Below, piece by piece: positions 1 through 7,891 of a stretch of DNA of 64,000 nt. Source of the stretch: Pseudomonadota bacterium (GTDB lineage Bacteria; Pseudomonadota; Gammaproteobacteria; Halothiobacillales; Halothiobacillaceae); NCBI GenBank assembly GCA_021801265.1, contig JAJYYE010000011.1, forward strand, positions 171,666 through 235,665, in the 5' to 3' direction. Numbering within the stretch: position 1 is the first letter of the stretch; each line of letters opens with the position of its first letter. The notes under the pieces are model-generated. The model did no database searches, was not told the origin of the DNA, and saw nothing but the letters and a program-made list of their open reading frames with translations. A program made the translations under genes and the position numbers.

Positions 1-144
1 GAAATAGGACGTCATCGAGCCATGGGGGTCAATATCAATCAGTAATACCCGCTGACCCTGCTGTGCTAAATGCCCCGCCAAGGTGACGGTGGTTGTGGTT
101 TTACCCACACCGCCCTTTTGATTGGCTATCGCCCAAATATTCAT
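1..144 (-). CDS. ParA/Soj-like ATPase, N-terminal part (cut by window edge)
   Basis: Only the first 48 codons are in the window; the gene runs off the left edge. The visible part starts [18 protein letters not shown], a deviant Walker A motif of the ParA/MinD family, and continues into the [10 protein letters not shown] segment (Walker A' region, Asp residues). The ATG lies inside the TGA stop of cheB (ATGA overlap), so the two genes are translationally coupled. In Pseudomonas a ParA-like gene also follows the cheY-cheZ-cheA-cheB group, and relatives (ParC in Vibrio) place chemotaxis arrays at the cell pole. That role is inferred here from position and family. Confidence 0.85.
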   Translation of the reverse strand, partial: MNIWAIANQKGGVGKTTTTVTLAGHLAQQGQRVLLIDIDPHGSMTSYF

Positions 145-1208
145 CGCACACACCTCGCGATGGCTTCGCCAATATCATTCAAGGGTAAGATTGCTTCGAC
201 CAAACCCGCTTTGGCGACCGCAGCGGGCATCCCGTAAATCACACTGCTGGCTTGATCTTGAGCCCAAATATGTCCTCCCGTGCTACGGACCGTGCGGGCA
301 CCCTCGGTACCATCATCCCCCATGCCGGTCAAAATCACCCCAAGCAAATCAATACCGACCGCATTCGCTGCAGAGTGCAGCAAAATATTTACGCTCGGTC
401 GGAAATGTTCACCGGATAGTGGTTCGCGCTCGGCGAAAAACAAACCACCCGAGCGTGTTTTAATTTCTCCATGCTTGCCACCGGGAATAATGTACGCGGT
501 ACCCGCGACCAAAGCACAATCATCGGTCACCTCGACGACGTGCAGCGGCAAGCTTTCATTTAAACGATGGGCAAAAGGGCCGGTAAATGCGGCAGGCATG
601 TGTTGGGCAATGACGATCGGCACGGGGAAATCAGCAGGAATATCTTGCAAAACCCGTTGCAACGCCGCAGGTCCACCGGTAGATGAGCCAATAGCCACCA
701 TGCCGCGACGACTGATGACCCCCCGCTCTGGGGGACCTTGCACGGGGGGTGATTGGCTTGGATTGGCTGCGCCGCGCGTTTGCGATTCTGAGTTAAGTGT
801 CTGGCGCTGCTTGCGCGTTGCCAGTAAACGCAAACGCGTCGTCAACATTTTAGCGCTGTGGCTGAGCACCTCAGCCGGATCGGTGGAATTTTTGGCATAA
901 AAATCCACTGCACCCGCATCCAGCGCCTCAAATGTAGCCACTGCACCCGCTCGAGTGAGGGATGACAGCATCATGATCGGCGCGGGGCAACGATTCATAA
1001 TTTCACGCACTGCTGCAATGCCATCCATGATCGGCATTTCGACATCCATCGTAATGACATCGGGCTTGAGCTGGCAGGCTTTAAGAATGGCCTCGCGGCC
1101 ATTCGCCGCTTCACCCACAATGGTGAGGCGATCATCGGTGGCGATTAATTCACGCAGCGCCCGGCGAAAAAATACCGAATCATCAACGATTAAAACGCCA
1201 ATGACCAT
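141..1208 (-). CDS. cheB: Chemotaxis protein-glutamate methylesterase/glutaminase CheB (cluster 1)
   Basis: CheB removes methyl groups from receptor glutamates and deamidates glutamines when phosphorylated by CheA. The 355-residue protein has an N-terminal receiver domain with the acidic pair D9-D10 and phospho-acceptor D55 (TMDVEMP), a linker of about 40 residues rich in Ser, Gln and Pro, and a C-terminal esterase domain. The catalytic triad is visible: S176 in GSSTGG, H203 in AQHMP and D299 in GMGDDG. It starts two bases after the cheA stop and overlaps the parA-like gene, so it belongs to the cheYZAB operon. Its intact receiver contrasts with the second CheB at 38856-39923. Confidence 0.97.
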   Translation of the reverse strand: MVIGVLIVDDSVFFRRALRELIATDDRLTIVGEAANGREAILKACQLKPDVITMDVEMPIMDGIAAVREIMNRCPAPIMMLSSLTRAGAVATFEALDAGAVDFYAKNSTDPAEVLSHSAKMLTTRLRLLATRKQRQTLNSESQTRGAANPSQSPPVQGPPERGVISRRGMVAIGSSTGGPAALQRVLQDIPADFPVPIVIAQHMPAAFTGPFAHRLNESLPLHVVEVTDDCALVAGTAYIIPGGKHGEIKTRSGGLFFAEREPLSGEHFRPSVNILLHSAANAVGIDLLGVILTGMGDDGTEGARTVRSTGGHIWAQDQASSVIYGMPAAVAKAGLVEAILPLNDIGEAIARCVR

Positions 1209-1210
1209 AA

Positions 1211-3331
1211 TTAAGCCACCACTTTGAGTTTGGCTTTGTAACGCGGCTGAATGTTACGTCGCATTAAACCCGGCAAGTCGAGGATTAAAGCGATATGCCC
1301 ATCACCGGTGATGGTTGCACCGGCGAATCCACCCACATTATGCAGTAATTCGCCCAAGGGCTTGATGACCACTTCTTCTTGGCCAATCACCGAGTCAACC
1401 ACCAAGGCAATTAATTGTGCGCCCACCTGCACCATCACCACCAAGTCACTCGCGCCCCGCCCCGTCATTTTTTCGCCAGATAAAGCCAGCCAGTGATTCA
1501 GTCGATACAAAGGTAAGGCCCGATCCCGCACGGTAATGGTGGCCTGGCCATCAACGATATTGATTTCCTTGTCGGCCATTTCGAAAATCTCGCTCACAAT
1601 ACCCAGCGGGATTGCATATTTCCGGCCGCTCACCACCACCATCAAGGTCGGCAAAATCGCGAGTGTCAGGGGTACTTTGATATTGATCGTGGTGCCCACA
1701 CCCTGCTGAGAATCGATATTGATCAAGCCAGATAACCGAGTGATGGCGGTTTTTACGACGTCCATCCCCACACCGCGACCAGAAATATCGGATATTTGGT
1801 CTTTGGTGGAAAAGCCGGGGAGTAAAATCAGCTCAAAACATTCTTGTTCCGTGAGCCGTCCCGCCGCTTCTTCGGTCATTAACCCCTTTTCGACCGATTT
1901 TCGACGGAGCACCTCGGCATTCATCCCGGCACCATCATCACTGATGGATAGACGAATATGATCGCCTTCCTGAGCCGCAGACAAAGTGACGGTGCCCTGT
2001 GCCGGCTTGCCCTGTGCCACGCGCACATCCGGCATTTCGATGCCATGATCGACGGAATTTCGTACTAAATGTACCAGCGGGTCGGCCAACGCTTCGACTA
2101 AATTTTTATCGAGATCGGTCTCCTCGCCCACTAGAACCAGCTCAACTTCCTTGCCCAGTATTCGGGCGGTATCGCGAACCACACGCGGGAAACGACCAAA
2201 TACTTTTTTCACCGGTTGCATGCGGGTTTTCATGACGGCGCCTTGCAAATCTGACGTAACCATATCCAGGGTGGCGATGACCTGAGTGACCTCCTCATTG
2301 TTAAAACTCAGCTTGAGTGTATTCATGCGGTTACGCACCAGTACCAATTCCCCCACCAGATTCATAATAAAATCCAGCCGCTCGGTATCCACGCGAACGG
2401 TTGTTTCCATTTTGGCGGCCTCTGGCGTGGGCGAAACGGGCTTAGTTGGCCGCGTTTCGAGTACAGGCTTTACCGTGGCTGTGGAGAGGGGAACCGGAAC
2501 GGCAGACGGTGCAACCGGTTGCACCGTCTCAGGCATCGCATGAGTGGTCGGTCCTTGGCCTTTGCCATACAAAGAATCCAGAACGCGCTCAAACTCCTCA
2601 TCCGTAATGTCATCACTGGTCGCATGAACCGGTTCTACAGGGGCATGAGTTACGCGGGATGGGGCATCAGAATCACTTCCATGCACTTGAAACTGGCCTT
2701 TGCCATGCAAGCGATCCAATAAGGCTTCGAATTCTTCATCGGTGATTAAATCATTGCCTGCGAGCGCATCGGAAGCGGGTGTCGCTTGCGGGTGCTCTGC
2801 CGCTTCCAGCGCGCGCAACATTTGGTCAAACTCGGTTTCAAGCAAGGAATTGTTCGGAGAAATGCTTACCGCCGTCGACCCATCAACGGGAGGCAAGGTT
2901 TTTTCGACGATAATCGGTTGAGTTGTAACCGCTGCAATTTTTTGTGAATGAGATAAGGCTTCAATTTCCCGTAAAAAAGCCGCCCCCACCGATGGCGGCA
3001 ATATGCCACTGCGTAAACTGGCAAACATGCTATTTAACGCATCAAGCACGCGTAACATCACATCCATAATGGCTGAGGTAACAGTTAGCTCACCGTTGCG
3101 AAGCAAATTAAAAATATCTTCCGCTCGATGGCACACTTCAACGAGGGACGTCACCTCAAGAAAACCCGCACCGCCCTTAATGGTGTGGAAGGCGCGAAAA
3201 ATCGCATTCAATAATTCTTTATCGTTTGGCGCTTGTTCCAACCCCACCAGTTGCGTATCGAGTGCATCCAGCAACTCGCCCGCCTCAATCAAAAAATCCT
3301 GCAGTAGTTCATTTTCCGGTTCAAATGCCAT
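1211..3331 (-). CDS. cheA: Chemotaxis histidine kinase CheA (cluster 1)
   Basis: CheA autophosphorylates in response to receptor state and passes phosphate to CheY and CheB. The 706 residues show an HPt domain with H49 (AFHTIKGGAGF), a linker of roughly 180 residues, a dimerisation helix pair near 315-380, a HATPase domain with the N box (HLVRNSVDHGIE) and G boxes (DDGAGMN, GRGVGMDVV), and a C-terminal CheW-like domain. The linker has no recognisable folded P2 domain. Instead it carries three short acidic helices at about 163-176, 195-213 and 241-259, two of them nearly identical (ITDEEFE..LD.L.GKGQ). The start has a good AAGG-type ribosome site. It lies 30 bp behind cheZ. Confidence 0.97.
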   Translation of the reverse strand: MAFEPENELLQDFLIEAGELLDALDTQLVGLEQAPNDKELLNAIFRAFHTIKGGAGFLEVTSLVEVCHRAEDIFNLLRNGELTVTSAIMDVMLRVLDALNSMFASLRSGILPPSVGAAFLREIEALSHSQKIAAVTTQPIIVEKTLPPVDGSTAVSISPNNSLLETEFDQMLRALEAAEHPQATPASDALAGNDLITDEEFEALLDRLHGKGQFQVHGSDSDAPSRVTHAPVEPVHATSDDITDEEFERVLDSLYGKGQGPTTHAMPETVQPVAPSAVPVPLSTATVKPVLETRPTKPVSPTPEAAKMETTVRVDTERLDFIMNLVGELVLVRNRMNTLKLSFNNEEVTQVIATLDMVTSDLQGAVMKTRMQPVKKVFGRFPRVVRDTARILGKEVELVLVGEETDLDKNLVEALADPLVHLVRNSVDHGIEMPDVRVAQGKPAQGTVTLSAAQEGDHIRLSISDDGAGMNAEVLRRKSVEKGLMTEEAAGRLTEQECFELILLPGFSTKDQISDISGRGVGMDVVKTAITRLSGLINIDSQQGVGTTINIKVPLTLAILPTLMVVVSGRKYAIPLGIVSEIFEMADKEINIVDGQATITVRDRALPLYRLNHWLALSGEKMTGRGASDLVVMVQVGAQLIALVVDSVIGQEEVVIKPLGELLHNVGGFAGATITGDGHIALILDLPGLMRRNIQPRYKAKLKVVA

Positions 3332-3361
3332 CGCCTTACCCTCTTTGCGCCTTAAGGATGT

Positions 3362-4111
3362 TCAAAACCCTAAGCTCGCCAGCAAATCATCCACATCATC
3401 TTGATTCTTGACCGTGTCGGCTTTAACCGAGGCATTTTTACCTGTCGGTATCGCCGGACCCAAACCTTGCCTTAATGCAGCCGATTGATCCGCTTCGGTT
3501 TTTTCTGCACTAACCGGGTGGGTTTTTTGCAGCAAACCCAGCATTTTTGCCTCAAGTGTCTCAAGCAGCACAATCACCCGCTGCAATAATTGCCCGGACA
3601 AATCTTGAAACTCCTGCGCCATCATGACTTCGGTTAATTGTGTTTTTAACACACCGCCATTATTTAAAACCGAATCGAGATATTCAGTTATACCCTGAAT
3701 CACGGTAACAAGTTTTGAGTTATCGGCTTGAGTTCGAGCAACTTGAGCCAGTTCTGAACGAAGGCGTTCCGAGCGATCCATCAAACGATCTGTCACGGGC
3801 AGGGCTTCTTCAACCAGTGCCAAGGTTCGATTAGCCGCTTGATCGGTCAGGGTAATAACATAACGCAATCGGTCCCGCGCATCGGGCATTTCCGCTTCGG
3901 CCAAACAACTCAAGCGGTCATCGGTCGCAAATGCCATGAGCGCTTGATGCACTTCACGCGTCATCCGGCCGACTTCTTCGAACACCGGCTGACGTTGTCC
4001 CATCGCCAGTGCATCGAGTTCCACGGCAAATGCCGCCTCATCGTCCACCTCAAGCGCGGCCAGCAGTGCACGGGCGTGAGCGAGCCGGGCAAGTTTTTCT
4101 GATTCATCCAT
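3362..4111 (-). CDS. cheZ: CheY-phosphate phosphatase CheZ
   Basis: CheZ speeds loss of phosphate from CheY and so ends the signal. The 249-residue protein is mostly long helices, as in the CheZ four-helix bundle. The catalytic segment EFQDLSGQ carries D170 and Q174, equivalent to the E. coli catalytic Asp and Gln. The C-terminus ends DDVDDLLASLGF, the amphipathic peptide that docks on CheY. It sits between cheY (113 bp upstream) and cheA. CheZ is found mainly in gamma- and betaproteobacteria. Confidence 0.96.
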   Translation of the reverse strand: MDESEKLARLAHARALLAALEVDDEAAFAVELDALAMGQRQPVFEEVGRMTREVHQALMAFATDDRLSCLAEAEMPDARDRLRYVITLTDQAANRTLALVEEALPVTDRLMDRSERLRSELAQVARTQADNSKLVTVIQGITEYLDSVLNNGGVLKTQLTEVMMAQEFQDLSGQLLQRVIVLLETLEAKMLGLLQKTHPVSAEKTEADQSAALRQGLGPAIPTGKNASVKADTVKNQDDVDDLLASLGF

Positions 4112-4224
4112 TCAATTCATTCCTGATTCGACTGAGCGTGCTGCTGTTGATTTGTCGAAACCAAACAGATTAAGAAAGCCTTTAACCGTTTTACGCGGCT
4201 GGTATTTTGTATCTTGGTTTGCCC

Positions 4225-4611
4225 TTAACTTTGAACCCGCTCAAAAATCTTGTCGATTTTCTCCTTGAGTGTCGGGCCGTTGAAGGGTTTGACGACGTAG
4301 CCGTTCACTCCCGCCTGCGCCGCCATAATAATTTGCTCGCGCTTGGCCTCAGCCGTCACCATCAATACGGGCAAATGTGCCAACGCCGGATCAGCACGCA
4401 CCGCTTTGAGGAGATCAATCCCGGTCATGCCGGGCATGTTCCAATCGGTAACGAGAAAATCAAAATTCCCTTGTTTGAGCATGGGCAAGGCGGTGGTGCC
4501 ATCATCGGCTTCTTCGATATGGGTAAAACCCAGCTCTTTAAGCAGGTTTTTTATAATACGCCGCATCGTGGAAAAATCATCCACGACAAGGATTTTCATA
4601 TTCCGATCCAT
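4225..4611 (-). CDS. cheY: Chemotaxis response regulator CheY
   Basis: This is a single-domain receiver of 128 residues that binds the flagellar switch (FliM/FliN) when phosphorylated. The acidic pocket D11-D12, phospho-acceptor D56 ([10 protein letters not shown]), T86 and K108 are all present, and the sequence is close to enterobacterial CheY throughout. The first ATG is preceded by AGAGG at a suitable distance; an in-frame ATG at codon 5 is a weaker alternative. It is the first gene behind a strong sigma-28 promoter at 4656-4682 and heads the cheY-cheZ-cheA-cheB-parA operon. Confidence 0.98.
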   Translation of the reverse strand: MDRNMKILVVDDFSTMRRIIKNLLKELGFTHIEEADDGTTALPMLKQGNFDFLVTDWNMPGMTGIDLLKAVRADPALAHLPVLMVTAEAKREQIIMAAQAGVNGYVVKPFNGPTLKEKIDKIFERVQS

Positions 4612-4655
4612 TTTTTATAGCCTCTAATTAATTTGGATAGCCTTAATTGTCCAAG

Positions 4656-4682
4656 TTATCGGCAAGAATGACTGATTGTTTA
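4656..4682 (-). promoter_or_regulatory. Sigma-28 (FliA) promoter of the cheYZAB operon
   Basis: On the minus strand the sequence reads TAAACAAT, 11 bases, then GCCGATAA. The FliA consensus is TAAAGTTT-N11-GCCGATAA, so the -10 box matches 8 of 8 and the essential TAAA of the -35 box is exact, with exact spacing. The expected start point is about 37 bases before cheY. The gene for FliA itself ends 43 bases upstream of this site. Confidence 0.88.
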
Positions 4683-4725
4683 ATTTTATCGAGGTATTTA
4701 TGTAACCCGGAATGGGCGCATGAAG

Positions 4726-5445
4726 TTAGCGCCAATCCTGCAGGGCAGATTTCAGCCGCAAAATGGCCTTACTCTGAATTTGACACACCCGAGATTCCGA
4801 AACACCCAGCACCGCACCAATTTCTTTTTGATTTAATTCATCAACATAATACAGTGACATCACCAGCCGTTCGCGTTCAGGCAAAGCGGCAATATGCTCG
4901 GCCAAATCGGCCGAAAAACGTTCTTGACTCAAGTGCTGATCGGGTTGATCGGCGTGATCCGCGACATCCAGTGTTTCATCATGATTTTCACCGCTATGAT
5001 CCAACGGCGTTAACCGCACTTGAGCTGAATCGTTGATCGACTCGTAATATTCATCCAAACCGATACCCAGTAACCTGCAGACATCCGCATCTTTCGCTTC
5101 GCATCCGGTTTGAGCTTCAATCTCGCGAATTGCCTGCGAAATTTCACGGTGGCGTCGATGCACTGAACGCGGTGCCCAGTCGTTACGGCGCAACTCGTCC
5201 AACATCGCTCCGCGAATCCGGATACCGGCGTAGGTTTCAAAAGAAGCACCTTGATTGGCATCAAACAACCGCGCGGCATCCAATAAACCGATCATCCCTG
5301 CCTGAATCAAATCTTCCGCTTGGACATGGTCGGGTAACCGATTCATCAAGTGGAAAGCGATGCGCTTCACAAGATTGGCATGCTCGGCCACCACGGCCTC
5401 AGCACCGCCTCGTTGCACATGGCTATACATGGCACGCACATTCAT
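4726..5445 (-). CDS. fliA: Flagellar sigma factor sigma-28 (FliA)
   Basis: FliA directs RNA polymerase to late flagellar and chemotaxis genes. The 239 residues contain sigma region 2 (MNRLPDHVQAEDLIQAGMIGL), region 3 near 85-150 and a region 4 helix-turn-helix near the end (LNQKEIGAVLGVSESRVCQI), the FliA/WhiG arrangement without region 1. Its ATG overlaps the flhG stop by one base (TAATG), which implies coupling. The promoter directly downstream of it fits its own consensus, so this gene very likely switches on the neighbouring chemotaxis operon. Confidence 0.97.
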   Translation of the reverse strand: MNVRAMYSHVQRGGAEAVVAEHANLVKRIAFHLMNRLPDHVQAEDLIQAGMIGLLDAARLFDANQGASFETYAGIRIRGAMLDELRRNDWAPRSVHRRHREISQAIREIEAQTGCEAKDADVCRLLGIGLDEYYESINDSAQVRLTPLDHSGENHDETLDVADHADQPDQHLSQERFSADLAEHIAALPERERLVMSLYYVDELNQKEIGAVLGVSESRVCQIQSKAILRLKSALQDWR

Positions 5446-6275
5446 TACAACACTTCCAGCCCCAAATCTGATTGAACGAGTCGCTCTGCAAAAAACTGCA
5501 GGTGCCCTTGCATACCGCGCGGTAATGGCCAGCGTCCAATGTGTTCTGCCATTTCAACGAACGCCCGCGATGAACGCGCACTGCCGAAGGCCTGCAATAC
5601 CGGTTTTTGGCGTTGAATCGCCCGGCGCAAGTAGTCATCGAACGGCACGGAACCCAAATGAATTAGGGTGACATCCAGAAATCGCGTGGCTGCCGCATTG
5701 AGTTTTTCAAACAAACGTCGCCCCTCACCCGCATCCCGAACCATATTGGCCACGACCTGAAACCGCTGCACGCCATGATCACGAGACAGCACTTTAATCA
5801 TCGCGTAGGCATCGGTAATGGAAGCGGGTTCATCACAAACCACCACCAGCACATCGTTAGCCGCCTGCGCAAAACGCACGACAGAATCGGCAATGCCGGC
5901 GGCGGTGTCAACCATCATCACATCAATCGGGCGGTTAAGGGTGCTGAACGCATGAATTAATCCGGTGTTTTCTGCGGCGGAAAGCGCTGCCATGTGCTTG
6001 ATTCCACTGGCCGCTGGCAATATGCCGATCCCTTCGGGACCTTCGAGTAAAATTTCATCCAGTGTCGCCTCGCTCGCCAATACATGACTTAGATTTTTTG
6101 AAGATTTCAACCCCAGCAACACATCCACATTACCTAGGCCTAAATCTGCATCCATCAATACGACACGCACACCCTGCCGAGCCAGCGCGACCGATAAATT
6201 CACTGAAACATTGGTTTTACCCACGCCCCCTTTGCCACTGGTGACGGCAATCACTCGAACGGGTTGGTTGTGCAT
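5445..6275 (-). CDS. flhG: Flagellar number regulator FlhG/FleN (MinD-like ATPase)
   Basis: FlhG is a MinD-like ATPase that limits the number of polar flagella and restrains FleQ-type activators. It has the deviant Walker A motif SGKGGVGKT at residues 13-21 and the DADLGLGNVD motif. I chose the ATG at 6275, giving 276 residues, because AGGCG lies at the right distance before it. A longer frame opening with GTG at 6317 has only CT-rich sequence upstream. It follows flhF and overlaps fliA by one base. The flhF-flhG pair indicates one or few polar flagella. Confidence 0.94.
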   Translation of the reverse strand: MHNQPVRVIAVTSGKGGVGKTNVSVNLSVALARQGVRVVLMDADLGLGNVDVLLGLKSSKNLSHVLASEATLDEILLEGPEGIGILPAASGIKHMAALSAAENTGLIHAFSTLNRPIDVMMVDTAAGIADSVVRFAQAANDVLVVVCDEPASITDAYAMIKVLSRDHGVQRFQVVANMVRDAGEGRRLFEKLNAAATRFLDVTLIHLGSVPFDDYLRRAIQRQKPVLQAFGSARSSRAFVEMAEHIGRWPLPRGMQGHLQFFAERLVQSDLGLEVL

Positions 6276-6340
6276 ACAGTTTCGCCTAATAGTTGCTGCG
6301 CCCGATTGCAAGGGCACAGAGGAGGAGTCATGGGGGAAAA

Positions 6341-7840
6341 TTATGCCCCGACTTTCCGAGTGGTGAAAAATGGGGGCGAAATCTCGGCCTCAGTTCGTGC
6401 CCATTCGCCCTGCCCCAGTTCAATCGCTTGCTTAATCAAATCGGATGTACTGGGATACCACAAATCTTCAGGCACCCGCTGGCCGACGCCGCTACACACC
6501 AGCGGTAACCCACTATGTACCAAGGCGGCCAGGGCATTACCCAGCAAGAGGGTTTCGTCCAGTTTAGTTAAAATCATACCCGCCAGTGGCAGCGCTTGAA
6601 ACCGGTTAATGGCATCGACCATGGCACTGTATTGAGCTTGTGCCGAGAGTACGAGTAATAAATTTACCCGTTGATCGATTTCGGGCATTTTCTTCAGTAA
6701 ATTCATCATTTGCAGATCACGGGGCGACATGCCTGCGGTATCAATAAGCACCAACCGACGATCGGCCACGGCAGGCAATAATTCGCTCAAATGTTGTTCA
6801 TCCCGAGCGACATGCAAGGGAATATTGAGAATACGGGCGTAGTTGCGCAATTGTTCTTGGGCGCCGATCCGAAAACGATCGGTGGTAATGAGCGCAATAG
6901 AATCCCGCCCGTGTGTTAAAACGGCCTGCGCGGCAATTTTTGCCAAGGTGGTGGTTTTACCGACGCCAGTGGGGCCGATAAAGGCAAAAATCCCCCCCTG
7001 ATGGATGACCTCATGCTCCGAAACGCTGATTCTCTGGCCCAACGTCTTCAAAGCGGCAGAGAGGGCCCGGGTAGGCTCTTGCTGAGCGGCGGCTTGCGCT
7101 AACGATTTGGCTAAACCCAAAGGCAAACCGAGGGTTTGCAAACGCTCGCGCGTTTCCAATTCCACAGGATGTGCCGCGCTATATTTATGCCATTCCAACA
7201 CAGAAAGCTGCCGTTCAAATAACGCACGAAGTTGACTCATTTCCGTTTTTAATTCATTCAAAGCCTCACCTGAGCCCCTTGACGTGGCGGCCGGTTCATC
7301 GGGTAGCCCGCCCGCCCACGCCGAACTTGCTTTGAGAGTGGATACAGGGGCTGAACATGGCGTGGGGGCTGAATCCAACAGCGCGCTTGGGTGAGGATCC
7401 ACTACGGTGTGAAACTCGGCCCACGCATCCGCAAAGGCCGCTTGCGCCAGGTCAGCTGGATTATGGCTCACGGCGCTGGATTGTGCGGATTCGGATGATT
7501 CTGGTTGGGGCATTGCTTGGCGCTCGGCGGCATTTTTCGTACGCAGGGCGAGCAACTCAGCCGTTGTCCTATCTGAGCGGCAATCGGTGGGCGCAGCGTG
7601 ATTGGGTGCTTGAGTTATTGCAGCAGACGGGATCGAGGCGGAAACGCCCGCCACCCGATGTGGCGCCTGGCGTCCCGCCGACAAACGGATAGCCTGCTCA
7701 TCGAAATCAATCGCGGCCACAAGCTCAACCCCCTCAGGACAGGCACGATTCGACAGTATGACCGCCTCATCGCCAAATAATTGACGAACCTGCCGCATGG
7801 CTTCACGCATATCGCTCGCAATAATTCGTTTAATCTTCAT
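6341..7840 (-). CDS. flhF: Flagellar biosynthesis GTPase FlhF
   Basis: FlhF is an SRP-type GTPase that marks the pole for flagellar assembly. The 499 residues fall into an N-terminal basic part, a long variable linker rich in Ala, Ser and Pro (about 60-190), and the NG GTPase domain with the P-loop GPTGVGKTT at 289-297, TTDRFRIGA, the G3 motif DTAG and the G4-like TKLDE. The start has GAGG spaced correctly. It is 51 bp behind flhA and 65 bp before flhG, in the order seen in Pseudomonas and Vibrio. Confidence 0.96.
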   Translation of the reverse strand: MKIKRIIASDMREAMRQVRQLFGDEAVILSNRACPEGVELVAAIDFDEQAIRLSAGRQAPHRVAGVSASIPSAAITQAPNHAAPTDCRSDRTTAELLALRTKNAAERQAMPQPESSESAQSSAVSHNPADLAQAAFADAWAEFHTVVDPHPSALLDSAPTPCSAPVSTLKASSAWAGGLPDEPAATSRGSGEALNELKTEMSQLRALFERQLSVLEWHKYSAAHPVELETRERLQTLGLPLGLAKSLAQAAAQQEPTRALSAALKTLGQRISVSEHEVIHQGGIFAFIGPTGVGKTTTLAKIAAQAVLTHGRDSIALITTDRFRIGAQEQLRNYARILNIPLHVARDEQHLSELLPAVADRRLVLIDTAGMSPRDLQMMNLLKKMPEIDQRVNLLLVLSAQAQYSAMVDAINRFQALPLAGMILTKLDETLLLGNALAALVHSGLPLVCSGVGQRVPEDLWYPSTSDLIKQAIELGQGEWARTEAEISPPFFTTRKVGA

Positions 7841-7891
7841 ATCTTGCCTCGTTCATTGTGGCCTCGTTCAGTCCGGCGTCCTCATCAAGTT

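Noticed and set aside
280..900. Long plus-strand frame opposite cheB
   Set aside because: It is the antisense shadow of a well-supported gene; the same holds for long frames opposite hom, the H+-ATPase, rne and the second cheA.
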